NCBI GenBank assembly: GCA_905200615.1
Contig: CAJKLB010000038.1
Span: forward strand, 1 to 24,440
From: an uncultured Selenomonadales bacterium
GTDB lineage: Bacteria > Bacillota > Clostridia > Christensenellales > QALW01
Length of the DNA: 24,440 nucleotides
Reading direction: 5' to 3'
The position numbers and the translations under genes were made by a program. The notes under the pieces were generated by a model that saw only the letters and a list, made by a program, of their open reading frames with translations, was not told the DNA's origin and did no database searches. This document shows positions 1 to 6,176 of the stretch, piece after piece (the stretch's first letter is position 1; every line of letters starts with the position of its first letter).

Positions 1-54
1 AATGATATTCTTTTTTCTTTCCCCAATCTGTAACACATCATTGACAAACCTACA
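1..54. repeat. Terminal inverted repeat, left copy (54 bp)
   Basis: These 54 bases are an exact reverse complement of positions 24386-24439. The repeat begins exactly where similarity of the neighbouring MobV-type reading frame breaks off. That fits the end of an insertion sequence, or another multi-copy repeat, inserted at both borders in opposite orientation, with the assembly stopping inside it. No transposase is visible because the repeat runs off the window. Confidence 0.9.
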
Positions 55-205
55 TCTTAAAACTTACATTCATAGGAGTACGGGAGAGGTCAATATTCAT
101 ATTTTCATAGCTGTCATTTTTACGCTCAATGTGTCGCTCAAACTTGCCAACCGTCGCTCTTGTACGGGTTTCGATACGGGCGACACTGAAGTTTTGTTTC
201 GCCAT
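50..205 (-). pseudogene. Truncated MobV/Pre-type relaxase, N-terminal fragment
   Basis: A 51-codon frame starts MAKQNFSVARIETRTRATVG and includes ERHIERKN and RTPMNVSFK. These match, from memory of the family, the beginning of MobV (Pre/Mob plasmid recombination) relaxases, which are several hundred residues long and nick oriT to start conjugative mobilization. A good ribosome binding site (GGAGTGAG) precedes the ATG at 205. After the conserved N-V-x-F-K stretch the frame enters the 54-bp terminal repeat and hits TAG at 50-52. The gene is therefore cut off by the repeat insertion, and the catalytic part is missing. The oriT-like hairpin just upstream supports the assignment. Whether the rest of the gene lies beyond the repeat cannot be seen. 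Confidence 0.6.
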
Positions 206-246
206 TTTCTCACTCCTTTCCGCAGATGTATTTTCGGGAAGCCGCA

Positions 247-274
247 GTTACACAACTTTTTCAAAGTGTGTAAC
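247..274. other. oriT-like hairpin upstream of the relaxase fragment
   Basis: GTTACACA (247-254) pairs with TGTGTAAC (267-274). The inner bases CTTT and AAAG extend the stem past one bulged A. It lies about 40 bp upstream of the MobV-type start, where MobV systems carry their nicking hairpin (GTGT-rich inverted repeat). Assignment as oriT is inference from position and form. A second imperfect inverted repeat (GACAC...GTGTC) follows at 282-313. Confidence 0.4.
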
Positions 275-335
275 CCATTATGACACTTTCAGCACTTCGG
301 CTGTAAAGGTGTCGTGGGCTCTCCGAGGGGGTTAT

Positions 336-413
336 GGGGCGTTGCCCCGTTGTCTGCGGACAACTCCCCGGTAAGAGAATTAAGTGTGGGCACTCAAATT
401 CAATGCTTGTTAA
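336..413. repeat. Left hairpin pair plus 42-bp inverted repeat flanking the XRE gene
   Basis: Two small hairpins sit in tandem: GGGGC-GTT-GCCCC (336-348) and GTTGTC-TGCG-GACAAC (349-364). They are followed at 372-413 by a 42-bp sequence. That sequence returns in reverse orientation at 1804-1845 with 36 of 42 bases identical. Together the two copies bracket the XRE-family gene at 610-1743. Confidence 0.7.
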
Positions 414-487
414 GACTTGCAAACACAAAATGGTGCAATCGTCACTGGACGGTTACCTTTTCTTATGAATGGTTATTATTTTTAGAT

Positions 488-502
488 GCAACTAAAAGTT
501 GC
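488..502. promoter_or_regulatory. Palindrome upstream of the XRE gene promoter
   Basis: GCAACT-AAA-AGTTGC is a perfect inverted repeat about 30 bp upstream of the -35 box of the downstream XRE gene. It could be an operator for that or another regulator; the function is inferred from position only. Confidence 0.3.
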
Positions 503-533
503 AAAATGCTCTGCTATCTATATAAAGCGGTTC

Positions 534-562
534 TTGATCGATTATAGAACACGCTGTATAAT
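534..562 (+). promoter_or_regulatory. Sigma-A-type promoter of the XRE/TPR-like regulator
   Basis: TTGATC (534-539), a 17-bp spacer and TATAAT (557-562) lie about 48 bp before the start codon at 610. A perfect 12-bp palindrome (572-583) covers the expected transcription start region. Confidence 0.65.
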
Positions 563-571
563 GTAAGCAAA

Positions 572-583
572 ATAAGCGCTTAT
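572..583. promoter_or_regulatory. Candidate operator palindrome ATAAGCGCTTAT
   Basis: A perfect 12-bp palindrome lies between the -10 box and the start codon of the XRE gene, covering the likely transcription start. This is the usual place for an autorepressor site. Binding by the encoded XRE protein is an inference. Confidence 0.4.
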
Positions 584-609
584 CAAATTTTAAATTTCGA
601 GGTGTGATT

Positions 610-1743
610 ATGGAAATTTGTATGAAAGAAATACTGAAAAAATTACGACATCAAAAAAATATCACACAAGAGCAACTGGCAAATCACTTGGGGATCTCCT
701 ATCAATCTGTTGGAAAGTGGGAGCGTGGCGAGGGATTGCCGGACATTTCCTTGATACCTGAGATCGCGCTGTATTTCGGAATAACGTCCGATGAGTTGCT
801 TGGGATTGATAGGGGACGAATCGACCAAAAGATCGCGGACTATGAAAACCGCAGTTCCGAGCTGTGCCGGAACGAAATGAAAACCGAAAATCTGGCGCTT
901 TGGCAGGAAGCATATCACACATTTCCGGAAGATCACAGGGTACAAAAAGGGTACATTGATGCGTTGTATCGTGTATGTTCTATGAAACACATTATTGTCA
1001 TAGACGGCAAAATGCAACCTTGGGAGCTCGATCCTGAATTAAAGAAAGACTGCGAGGAAATTCTGTCTGTCGGAGAACATCTCCTCCTGACCTGTACTGA
1101 CCGTAAGATCACCGACACTGTCGTTGATATTCTATGTCATACAGCTCATCACATAGGAAACCTGCCACTTGCCAAAGAGTATGCCGAAAGGTTAGGCTCT
1201 TACACGTGTACAAGGGAATCCCAACTTCAATGGCTTTTGGACAGGGATGCCTCAATCCGTCAGGCACAGGAAAATATGATGGCATATCTACGTCTTATGA
1301 CATTTTCCATGCAGGCTATAATAATTCAAAAAAATATTGATTCCCATGAACGAATAGCTTGTGATCAACTGATCATTGATATCTGGAATTTAATTTTGGG
1401 TGAGAACGATCGCAGTTTCTATCAGCAGGTGTTGGGAGAGAGATATTTTTCTTTGGCAGTACAAACGGCCGTTTGTAAGAACACAAATGAATGTCTGTCT
1501 GCATTAGAGCAAATGGCAGACAGAGCCATTAGATGTGATTTGCTGCAGCATGATAATTTTACTGTACCGTGGCTTGATGGGCTAACATACTCAAAATCAT
1601 CACTACCCGATGGGTATTACCTCGGTCAGTGCCGCAGATCAATAAAATGGCTGACTGAAAACGAGATTTTTGATTTTATACGAAATGAACCCCGGTTCAT
1701 ACATGTCATGGAACGTCTTCGGGAAATAGCAGAAGAAGTTTAG
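610..1743 (+). CDS. XRE-family HTH regulator with long C-terminal domain
   Basis: A 377-residue protein. Residues about 5-60 are a clear Cro/CI-type helix-turn-helix (KLRHQKNITQEQLANHLG, then SYQSVGKWERGEGLPD). The remaining 300 residues are alpha-helical in character without a motif I can name; they resemble the tetratricopeptide-like C-terminal regions of many Firmicute XRE proteins that sense small molecules or peptides. I chose the ATG at 610 because GAGGTG lies 5 bp upstream; GTG at 604 is in frame but overlaps that site, and ATG at 622 is a further alternative. It has its own promoter and no cotranscribed neighbour. It is enclosed by inverted 42-bp repeats and hairpins, which suggests acquisition as a discrete cassette within the mobile element. 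The target genes are unknown. Confidence 0.8.
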   Translation: MEICMKEILKKLRHQKNITQEQLANHLGISYQSVGKWERGEGLPDISLIPEIALYFGITSDELLGIDRGRIDQKIADYENRSSELCRNEMKTENLALWQEAYHTFPEDHRVQKGYIDALYRVCSMKHIIVIDGKMQPWELDPELKKDCEEILSVGEHLLLTCTDRKITDTVVDILCHTAHHIGNLPLAKEYAERLGSYTCTRESQLQWLLDRDASIRQAQENMMAYLRLMTFSMQAIIIQKNIDSHERIACDQLIIDIWNLILGENDRSFYQQVLGERYFSLAVQTAVCKNTNECLSALEQMADRAIRCDLLQHDNFTVPWLDGLTYSKSSLPDGYYLGQCRRSIKWLTENEIFDFIRNEPRFIHVMERLREIAEEV

Positions 1744-1803
1744 TAATCAGGACTATATGGAAAAACACATTATTATATTCAACAGCTTTTGGGTGGCATC
1801 GGT

Positions 1804-1917
1804 TTAGCAAGCACTGAATTTGAGTGTCCATACTAAATTCTCTTGTTGGTGCCATGTCTTGCCTGCCGTTTCGGTCGGTGCTTCTGAGCCAATGGCTCAG
1901 AAGTGTCCACCGGACAC
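1804..1917. repeat. Right 42-bp inverted repeat plus hairpin pair
   Basis: Positions 1804-1845 are the reverse-orientation partner of 372-413 (36 of 42 bases identical). Further out are two tandem hairpins: CTTCTGAGCC-AAT-GGCTCAGAAG (1881-1903) and GTGTCC-ACC-GGACAC (1903-1917). The layout mirrors the left side although the hairpin sequences differ. The hairpins may also terminate transcripts. Confidence 0.7.
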
Positions 1918-2002
1918 CCGCATCCTTTGAAAAGATGTTCTCTGCACTATCCACCAAACTTTATCCGTGACGCTGAATTTCATCAAAACTATTGGAAAAA
2001 TC

Positions 2003-2104
2003 TTAGTTTTCGGTTATACAGTTATCAGTGGATTTTTTAATTGACTGCTCCGTATCTGCGTCAACAGATACATAAGGAACGGTCATTTCTTTTTTATCAT
2101 TCAT
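2003..2104 (-). CDS. Small ORF coupled to the MobC-like gene, possibly a remnant
   Basis: A 33-codon frame begins MNDKKEMTVPYVSVD. Its ATG at 2104 overlaps the stop of the MobC-like gene by 8 bp (ATGAATGA), so translation would be coupled. The MTVPY opening resembles starts of small proteins often found after mobC-like genes in clostridial elements, but the rest does not look like them and the frame ends early. A decayed or truncated gene is likely; function unknown. Confidence 0.3.
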   Translation of the reverse strand: MNDKKEMTVPYVSVDADTEQSIKKSTDNCITEN

Positions 2105-2429
2105 TTGCATTCTCTCCTTTCAGTCCGTGCATTGTAAAGGCGATAAGGTCAATGGTGTCGAGCAGTTCCGTTTGGACATTCTCACCTGCCGCAATACGCT
2201 GTAATTCCTCAAGGATAAATGCCATCTGCGTTTTCAGCGCCTTATAAACTCTCGGGTTCGGCTGAACCACTACCTCACGCCCCATACACTTGCGGTAACA
2301 GTACTCCTGTTTCGGTAGTCCCGAAAGAGCAATGGCTCTGTTGAGTTCTTCCTGTTCTTCGGGTGATACTCGAAAGCCTACAGTAATACTGCGGAAACGA
2401 TTGTGGCGGTCTACATTTTTTGCTGACAT
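2097..2429 (-). CDS. MobC-like relaxosome accessory protein
   Basis: A 110-residue protein with an N-terminal ribbon-helix-helix-like segment (residues 10-40: FRSITVGFRVSPEEQEELNR, then AIALSGLPKQEY). It continues with REVVVQPNPRVYKAL and a helical tail. This is the pattern of clostridial plasmid-mobilization (MobC-like) proteins, which bind oriT and help the relaxase nick. It starts 4 bp after the integrase stop with AAAGGAG upstream, so it is in the xis-int transcript. No full relaxase is seen in the window; the truncated MobV fragment further out belongs to a different relaxase family from the one MobC-like proteins usually assist. That suggests a composite or rearranged element. Confidence 0.7.
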   Translation of the reverse strand: MSAKNVDRHNRFRSITVGFRVSPEEQEELNRAIALSGLPKQEYCYRKCMGREVVVQPNPRVYKALKTQMAFILEELQRIAAGENVQTELLDTIDLIAFTMHGLKGENANE

Positions 2430-2433
2430 ATCA

Positions 2434-3510
2434 TCACACTCCTTTATTCATAAAATCAAGTTTAACTGCCATTTCCTTTTGTTTTGACGGGAACAGATGA
2501 GCATAGCGGTAAGTGATTTCTATGCTTTCATGCCCCACTCGGTCAGCAATGGCAACGGCGGAAAATCCCATATCAATTAGAAGTGATATATGGCTGTGTC
2601 TCAAGTCGTGGATACGGATACGCTTTACCCCGGCTTCTTTTGCACCCCTGTCCATCTCGTGGTGCAGATAGCTTTTTGTAACGGTAAAAACACGGTCTTT
2701 CTTTTTCAGCACGTACTGCATACTGAAAAATTCCTGCATTTCGGTACAGAGAAAATCAGGCATTTGCACAGTACGGTTGCTTTTCTTTGTTTTCGGTGAG
2801 GTGATTACATCCTGACCTTTAAAACGCTGATAAGTCTTGCTGATTTTTACCGTTCCTTTTTCAAAGTCAAAATCGGCAGGGGTAAGAGCAAGCAATTCAC
2901 CCTCACGGATACCTGTCCAATAAAGCATTTGAAATGCGTAGTAGGAAAGCGGTTTATCCATCATCACCTCGGAAAACTTTTGATATTCTTCTTTCGTCCA
3001 AAACAGCATTTCCTTTCGTTCCTCACTGCCCATATTTCCTGCTTTTGAGGCGGGATTGCTGCGTAAATCATAAAATCTGACTGCATAGTTAAAGATGGCT
3101 GAAAGCTGATTGTGCAAAGTCTTAAGATAAGATGATGAGTAGGGCTTGTTTTCCTCGTTGCGGTAAGCCAGCATTTCATTCTGCCACGCTCTCACATCTT
3201 TGGTGGTAATCTCGTTGATTTTGCGGTCTTTAAAGTACGGCAAAATTTTCTGCTGAATAATGTTCTCTTTGGTCTGCCAAGTGCTTTCCTTTAATCGTGG
3301 CTGCTGTTCTCTGCAATAAATTTCAACAAAGGCAGAAAAGGGCATATCCAAATCTCCTGAACTTTGCTGCTGAAATTTCTGTTCCGAATCCTGTGCTTCT
3401 CGTTTTGTGGCAAAGCCACGCTTGCACTTTGGTTTGCGTTCACCTTTCCAGTCGGTATACTGCGTCATCACATACCAAGTGCCGTTGTCTTTATTCTTGT
3501 AAACGGGCAT
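2434..3510 (-). CDS. int: Tyrosine recombinase integrase
   Basis: A 358-residue site-specific recombinase that would integrate and excise the element. Residues 1-48 form the arm-binding N-terminal domain (YKNKDNGTWYV...WKGERKPKCKRGFATKREA). Residues 55-150 are the SAM-like core-binding domain. Residues about 170-350 are the catalytic domain with Arg202 (TGIREGELLAL), a Lys at about 242 (PKTKKSNRTV), His301 and Arg304 (HDLRHSH), His327 (GHESIEIT) and the nucleophile Tyr336 (YAHLF). All catalytic residues are present, so it looks active. Its ATG overlaps the excisionase stop by one base (TAATG) with AAAGGAGAG upstream. It lies about 1.2 kb from the guaA 3' end, the probable integration site. 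Length and architecture fit ICE/prophage integrases of the Tn916-like group. Confidence 0.92.
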   Translation of the reverse strand: MPVYKNKDNGTWYVMTQYTDWKGERKPKCKRGFATKREAQDSEQKFQQQSSGDLDMPFSAFVEIYCREQQPRLKESTWQTKENIIQQKILPYFKDRKINEITTKDVRAWQNEMLAYRNEENKPYSSSYLKTLHNQLSAIFNYAVRFYDLRSNPASKAGNMGSEERKEMLFWTKEEYQKFSEVMMDKPLSYYAFQMLYWTGIREGELLALTPADFDFEKGTVKISKTYQRFKGQDVITSPKTKKSNRTVQMPDFLCTEMQEFFSMQYVLKKKDRVFTVTKSYLHHEMDRGAKEAGVKRIRIHDLRHSHISLLIDMGFSAVAIADRVGHESIEITYRYAHLFPSKQKEMAVKLDFMNKGV

Positions 3511-3701
3511 TAATCATCTCTCCTTTCTACTCCGTAAATTCTTTCACTAAAATACTGTCGGCTGACACGCCCTGAAACCGTAATAAATCCCTTTGCACTC
3601 AGTTCATCGTTGAGCTGTCGGATAATCTTGTAGGCGTAAGCCTTTGATACATCAAGTTCCTCTGCAACTTCATCTGCTCGCATAAAAGTTTTATCTGTCA
3701 T
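3510..3701 (-). CDS. xis: Excisionase-like winged-helix DNA-binding protein
   Basis: A 63-residue protein starting MTDKTFMRADEVAEELDVSK. The motif ADEVAEELDVSKAYAYKIIRQLN is a MerR/excisionase-type helix-turn-helix used to bend DNA and steer the integrase toward excision. I prefer the ATG at 3701 over the in-frame ATG at 3728 because GGGGGTGA lies just before it. It directly precedes int with a one-base overlap, and both genes share the promoter at 3858-3886. A long leader of roughly 150 nt with a strong hairpin separates promoter and start codon. Confidence 0.75.
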   Translation of the reverse strand: MTDKTFMRADEVAEELDVSKAYAYKIIRQLNDELSAKGFITVSGRVSRQYFSERIYGVERRDD

Positions 3702-3770
3702 AAAATCACCCCCTTTAAAAATAGTCATCCTTATTTCGTGTCGGAATACTTTCTGACCGCCTTCCGATTT

Positions 3771-3802
3771 GCCCGGGCGGGTACGCCATTACCGTGGCGT
3801 AC
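3771..3802 (-). promoter_or_regulatory. Structured 5' leader of xis-int
   Basis: GTACGCCA (3781-3788) and TGGCGTAC (3795-3802) form a perfect 8-bp stem with a 6-nt loop, flanked by a GC-rich GCCCGGGCGG stretch. It lies in the transcribed leader between the leftward promoter and the excisionase ribosome site. It has no T-run, so an RNA-level control element or protein site is more likely than a terminator. Confidence 0.4.
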
Positions 3803-3857
3803 GACGGTTATTCGATTCACCACGTACTTAACGCTATTAGTTTAAGTGTGTATCATT

Positions 3858-3886
3858 ATTATACTAAGCAAATTCCGTAAAGTCAA
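3858..3886 (-). promoter_or_regulatory. Leftward promoter of xis-int-mobC
   Basis: On the minus strand TTGACT (3886-3881), a 17-bp spacer and TATAAT (3863-3858). It is back-to-back with the repressor promoter 42 bp away, the classic lysogeny-type control region. Confidence 0.75.
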
Positions 3887-3928
3887 GTGGTTTTCGAGAA
3901 AATATTAAATTTATTTGCTTGAGTTATA

Positions 3929-3957
3929 TTGACATACACTAAACGTATATGTATAAT
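3929..3957 (+). promoter_or_regulatory. Consensus promoter of the element's XRE repressor
   Basis: TTGACA (3929-3934), a 17-bp spacer and TATAAT (3952-3957), a full consensus match. The spacer contains CACTAAAC, which resembles the inverse of GTTTAAGTGTG at 3839-3849 next to the opposing promoter; the pair may be operators. Confidence 0.8.
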
Positions 3958-3991
3958 ATATATTATCAACAGATTATTAGGGGGAAGTACA

Positions 3992-4516
3992 ATGGCAATC
4001 GGTGAAAGAATCCGTTTCTTTAGAAATTTGAGAGGTATGACTCAAAAATGGCTTGGTCAGGCTGTGGGCTTTCCGCAAAAAACTGCCGACATTCGTATGG
4101 CACAGTATGAGTCGGGATCAAGAACACCGAAAGAAGATTTAGTAAAGGCTCTTGCAGGCGTACTTGAAGTTTCGCCTTTGGCACTCAGAATTCCCGATAT
4201 TGACAGTGAGCTTGGCTTTATACATACTCTTTTTGCCGTTGAGGATTTGCACGGCGTTAGAGTGGAAAAGAACGAAAACGAAGTACATATCGTCTTTGAC
4301 GGTAATAAGCCGAATGTTGACCGTTCTGTTTTCCAAATGCTCACCGCTTGGGCAGAACAGGCTGAAAAATACAGAAGCGGCGAGATTTCCAAAGAGCAAT
4401 ACGATGAGTGGCGCTATACTTATCCCGAAAAAGATACCACACAGCATTGGGAGAAAGTTCCTTCACAGGAACTCAGCGATGCCCTTGTAGAAGCCTTTAA
4501 GGATAAACTTAAATAA
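3992..4516 (+). CDS. XRE-family repressor of the mobile element
   Basis: A 174-residue protein. Residues 3-60 are a Cro/CI-type helix-turn-helix (IGERIRFFRNLRGMTQKWLG, then ESGSRTPKEDLVKALAGVLEVS). The C-terminal part is acidic and helical (HTLFAVEDLHGVRVEKNE..., WAEQAEKYRSGEISKEQYDEW) and is the same layout seen in repressors beside integrases in clostridial ICEs. The ATG at 3992 has AGGGGGAA upstream; the longer frame from 3929 would begin inside the promoter and is rejected. Divergent orientation to xis-int and the back-to-back promoters suggest it represses excision genes and itself. It ends 15 bp before a strong bidirectional terminator. Confidence 0.85.
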   Translation: MAIGERIRFFRNLRGMTQKWLGQAVGFPQKTADIRMAQYESGSRTPKEDLVKALAGVLEVSPLALRIPDIDSELGFIHTLFAVEDLHGVRVEKNENEVHIVFDGNKPNVDRSVFQMLTAWAEQAEKYRSGEISKEQYDEWRYTYPEKDTTQHWEKVPSQELSDALVEAFKDKLK

Positions 4517-4531
4517 CCCCGAAAATGACAA

Positions 4532-4569
4532 AAACCCCGTACTGACTTTATTCCGTCAGTACGGGGTTT
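4532..4569. terminator. Bidirectional Rho-independent terminator
   Basis: AAACCCCGTACTGAC pairs with GTCAGTACGGGGTTT over 15 bp with an 8-nt loop (4547-4554). A T-run follows on the minus strand (TTTTTGTC) and a shorter one on the plus strand. It would end the repressor transcript and, from the other side, the guaA transcript. Confidence 0.85.
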
Positions 4570-4624
4570 CATGTTAATATGGTGTTTTTTGTGAGCCACA
4601 AGATTTTACTCTTTACCCACAAAC

Positions 4625-4737
4625 CACTTGATACATCCGATAAAGGGGTTCAAGTGTAATCTTATCAAAATCTTATCAACAAGGGTTTTGAAATCCTGCA
4701 AACCCGCATGAATACTGGGTTTTCGGTTTCAGATTCA
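4625..4737. other. Candidate attachment region at the guaA 3' end
   Basis: A 113-bp noncoding stretch between the element's last gene and guaA. It contains an inverted pair CACTTGA (4625-4631) and TCAAGTG (4650-4656), and two exact tandem 11-mers AATCTTATCAA (4658-4668 and 4669-4679). It also has an inverted core GGGTTTTG...CAAACCC (4683-4705) around about 8 bp. These are the expected arm-type and core-type sites of a tyrosine integrase. The exact crossover is not provable because the second att copy lies outside the window. Confidence 0.45.
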
Positions 4738-6042
4738 TCATTCCCACTCAATTGTCCCCACAGGTTTTGGCGTAAGGTCATATAATACACGGTTTACTCC
4801 TTTTACTTCCCGTGTTATTCTGTCCGTAATATGATGCATGAGCGACCAGTTTAATTCCTCTACCGTAGCCGTCATTGCGTCGATTGTGTTTACCGCACGT
4901 ATAATACACGGCCACTCAAACGCGCGCGCGTTATCACGAACGCCTACCGATTTCATATCCGGAATGATCGTGAAATACTGCCATACCTTCCCCTGAAGGC
5001 CTGCCTTTGCAAATTCTTCGCGTAAAATAGCATCAGCTTCTCTTAAGGCCTCCAATCTGTCACGGGTTATGGCGCCAAGACAGCGAACGCCCAGTCCGGG
5101 GCCGGGGAACGGCTGACGATATACCATACTTTCAGGAAGACCCAACGCGACGCCGCACGCTCGGACTTCGTCTTTAAACAGCATTTTTAACGGCTCGACT
5201 AATTCAAATCTCATATCTTCCGGAAGACCGCCGACATTATGATGTGATTTCACGATTTTAGCGGTTTTTGTGCCGGATTCCACAATGTCGGGATAGATGG
5301 TTCCCTGTCCAAGGAAGTGAATACCATCCAATTTCCGTGCCTCTTCCTCAAAAACCCGAATAAATTCCGCGCCGATGATTTTTCTTTTTTGTTCCGGATC
5401 GGCTACGCCGGCAAGTTTATCAAGGAATCTGTCAACCGCGTCCACATATACTAAGTTGGCGCCGAGCTCTTCCCTGAATACTTGTATTACCTGCTCAGGC
5501 TCACCCTTACGAAGCAGGCCGTGGTTTACATGTACACAGGTAAGCTGATTTCCGATGGCTTTTATCAAAAGAGCGGCAACAACAGACGAATCTACACCGC
5601 CCGAAAGCGCAAGAAGCACTTTTTTATTTCCGACTTGTTCGCGTATCAGCTCAATTTGATCCGCGATAAAGTTATCCATATTCCAATTGGCTTTTGCTCC
5701 GCATTTCCCGAATATAAAATCTTTCAAAATTGATTTTCTGTTTTCTTCCTCTTCGGGCCATGCCGATATATCTTGTTTTACCCTATCGGTATAATCCACG
5801 GCAAGGATTGGCAGCCCACAGGAACAGATGGCGTCAGAAGCCTGGATATTGATTCCGTCAACTATTCTGTTTTTTCCGCCGTTAAGTATCAATCCTTTAA
5901 CATTGGGTAATTTTTCAAGCTGTTCTTTTGTTAAATCATGCGGATGTATCTCCGAATATACGCCTAAAGCACGAATATCTCGGGCAATCAGCGTGTTTTT
6001 TTCGCTGCCCAAATCAATTACGGCAATCATATCTTGGTTCAT
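4738..6042 (-). CDS. guaA: GMP synthase with degenerate, shortened glutaminase domain
   Basis: Converts XMP to GMP using ATP and ammonia. The synthetase half is complete: the PP-loop LSGGVDSSV at residues 146-154, AQGTIYPD-like GQGTIYPDIVES, the SHHNVGGLP motif, RQPFPGPGLGVR, and the family C-terminus GTIEWE. The N-terminal class I amidotransferase half is only about 115 residues instead of about 190. The usual GICYG nucleophile elbow reads AVDYTD, so Asp83 replaces the catalytic Cys. The oxyanion glycine motif is NGGKN, and the segment carrying the catalytic His and Glu is absent. Total length is 434 versus the usual 510-525. The ATG at 6042 is chosen because AAAGGAAG precedes it; the in-frame ATG at 6072 has no ribosome site. 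It probably uses free ammonia or a separate glutaminase. The 3' end is the likely island integration site. Confidence 0.93.
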   Translation of the reverse strand: MNQDMIAVIDLGSEKNTLIARDIRALGVYSEIHPHDLTKEQLEKLPNVKGLILNGGKNRIVDGINIQASDAICSCGLPILAVDYTDRVKQDISAWPEEEENRKSILKDFIFGKCGAKANWNMDNFIADQIELIREQVGNKKVLLALSGGVDSSVVAALLIKAIGNQLTCVHVNHGLLRKGEPEQVIQVFREELGANLVYVDAVDRFLDKLAGVADPEQKRKIIGAEFIRVFEEEARKLDGIHFLGQGTIYPDIVESGTKTAKIVKSHHNVGGLPEDMRFELVEPLKMLFKDEVRACGVALGLPESMVYRQPFPGPGLGVRCLGAITRDRLEALREADAILREEFAKAGLQGKVWQYFTIIPDMKSVGVRDNARAFEWPCIIRAVNTIDAMTATVEELNWSLMHHITDRITREVKGVNRVLYDLTPKPVGTIEWE

Positions 6043-6080
6043 AAATCCATCTTCCTTTCCGTCTCTTTTCATCGTTCATT

Positions 6081-6109
6081 ATCATATTACGATTTCTTTT
6101 TCATGTCAA
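6081..6109 (-). promoter_or_regulatory. guaA promoter
   Basis: On the minus strand TTGACA (6109-6104), a 17-bp spacer and TATGAT (6086-6081). The transcription start would fall about 30 nt before the ribosome site of the ATG at 6042. No purine riboswitch is visible upstream. Confidence 0.75.
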
Positions 6110-6176
6110 TCAATTATCAAAGAAGAAGGATTGTTTCATCAATCAGAAGGAATAAGATTTCTTATTTTTATATATC

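Noticed and set aside
1706..1957. Minus-strand frame of 83 codons after the XRE gene
   Set aside because: Made of the 42-bp repeat and two hairpins; no start signal and no protein family beyond the repeat-encoded segment.
6073..6176. Purine riboswitch before guaA
   Set aside because: The leader is short and AT-rich, with a consensus promoter close to the gene and no three-way junction pattern.
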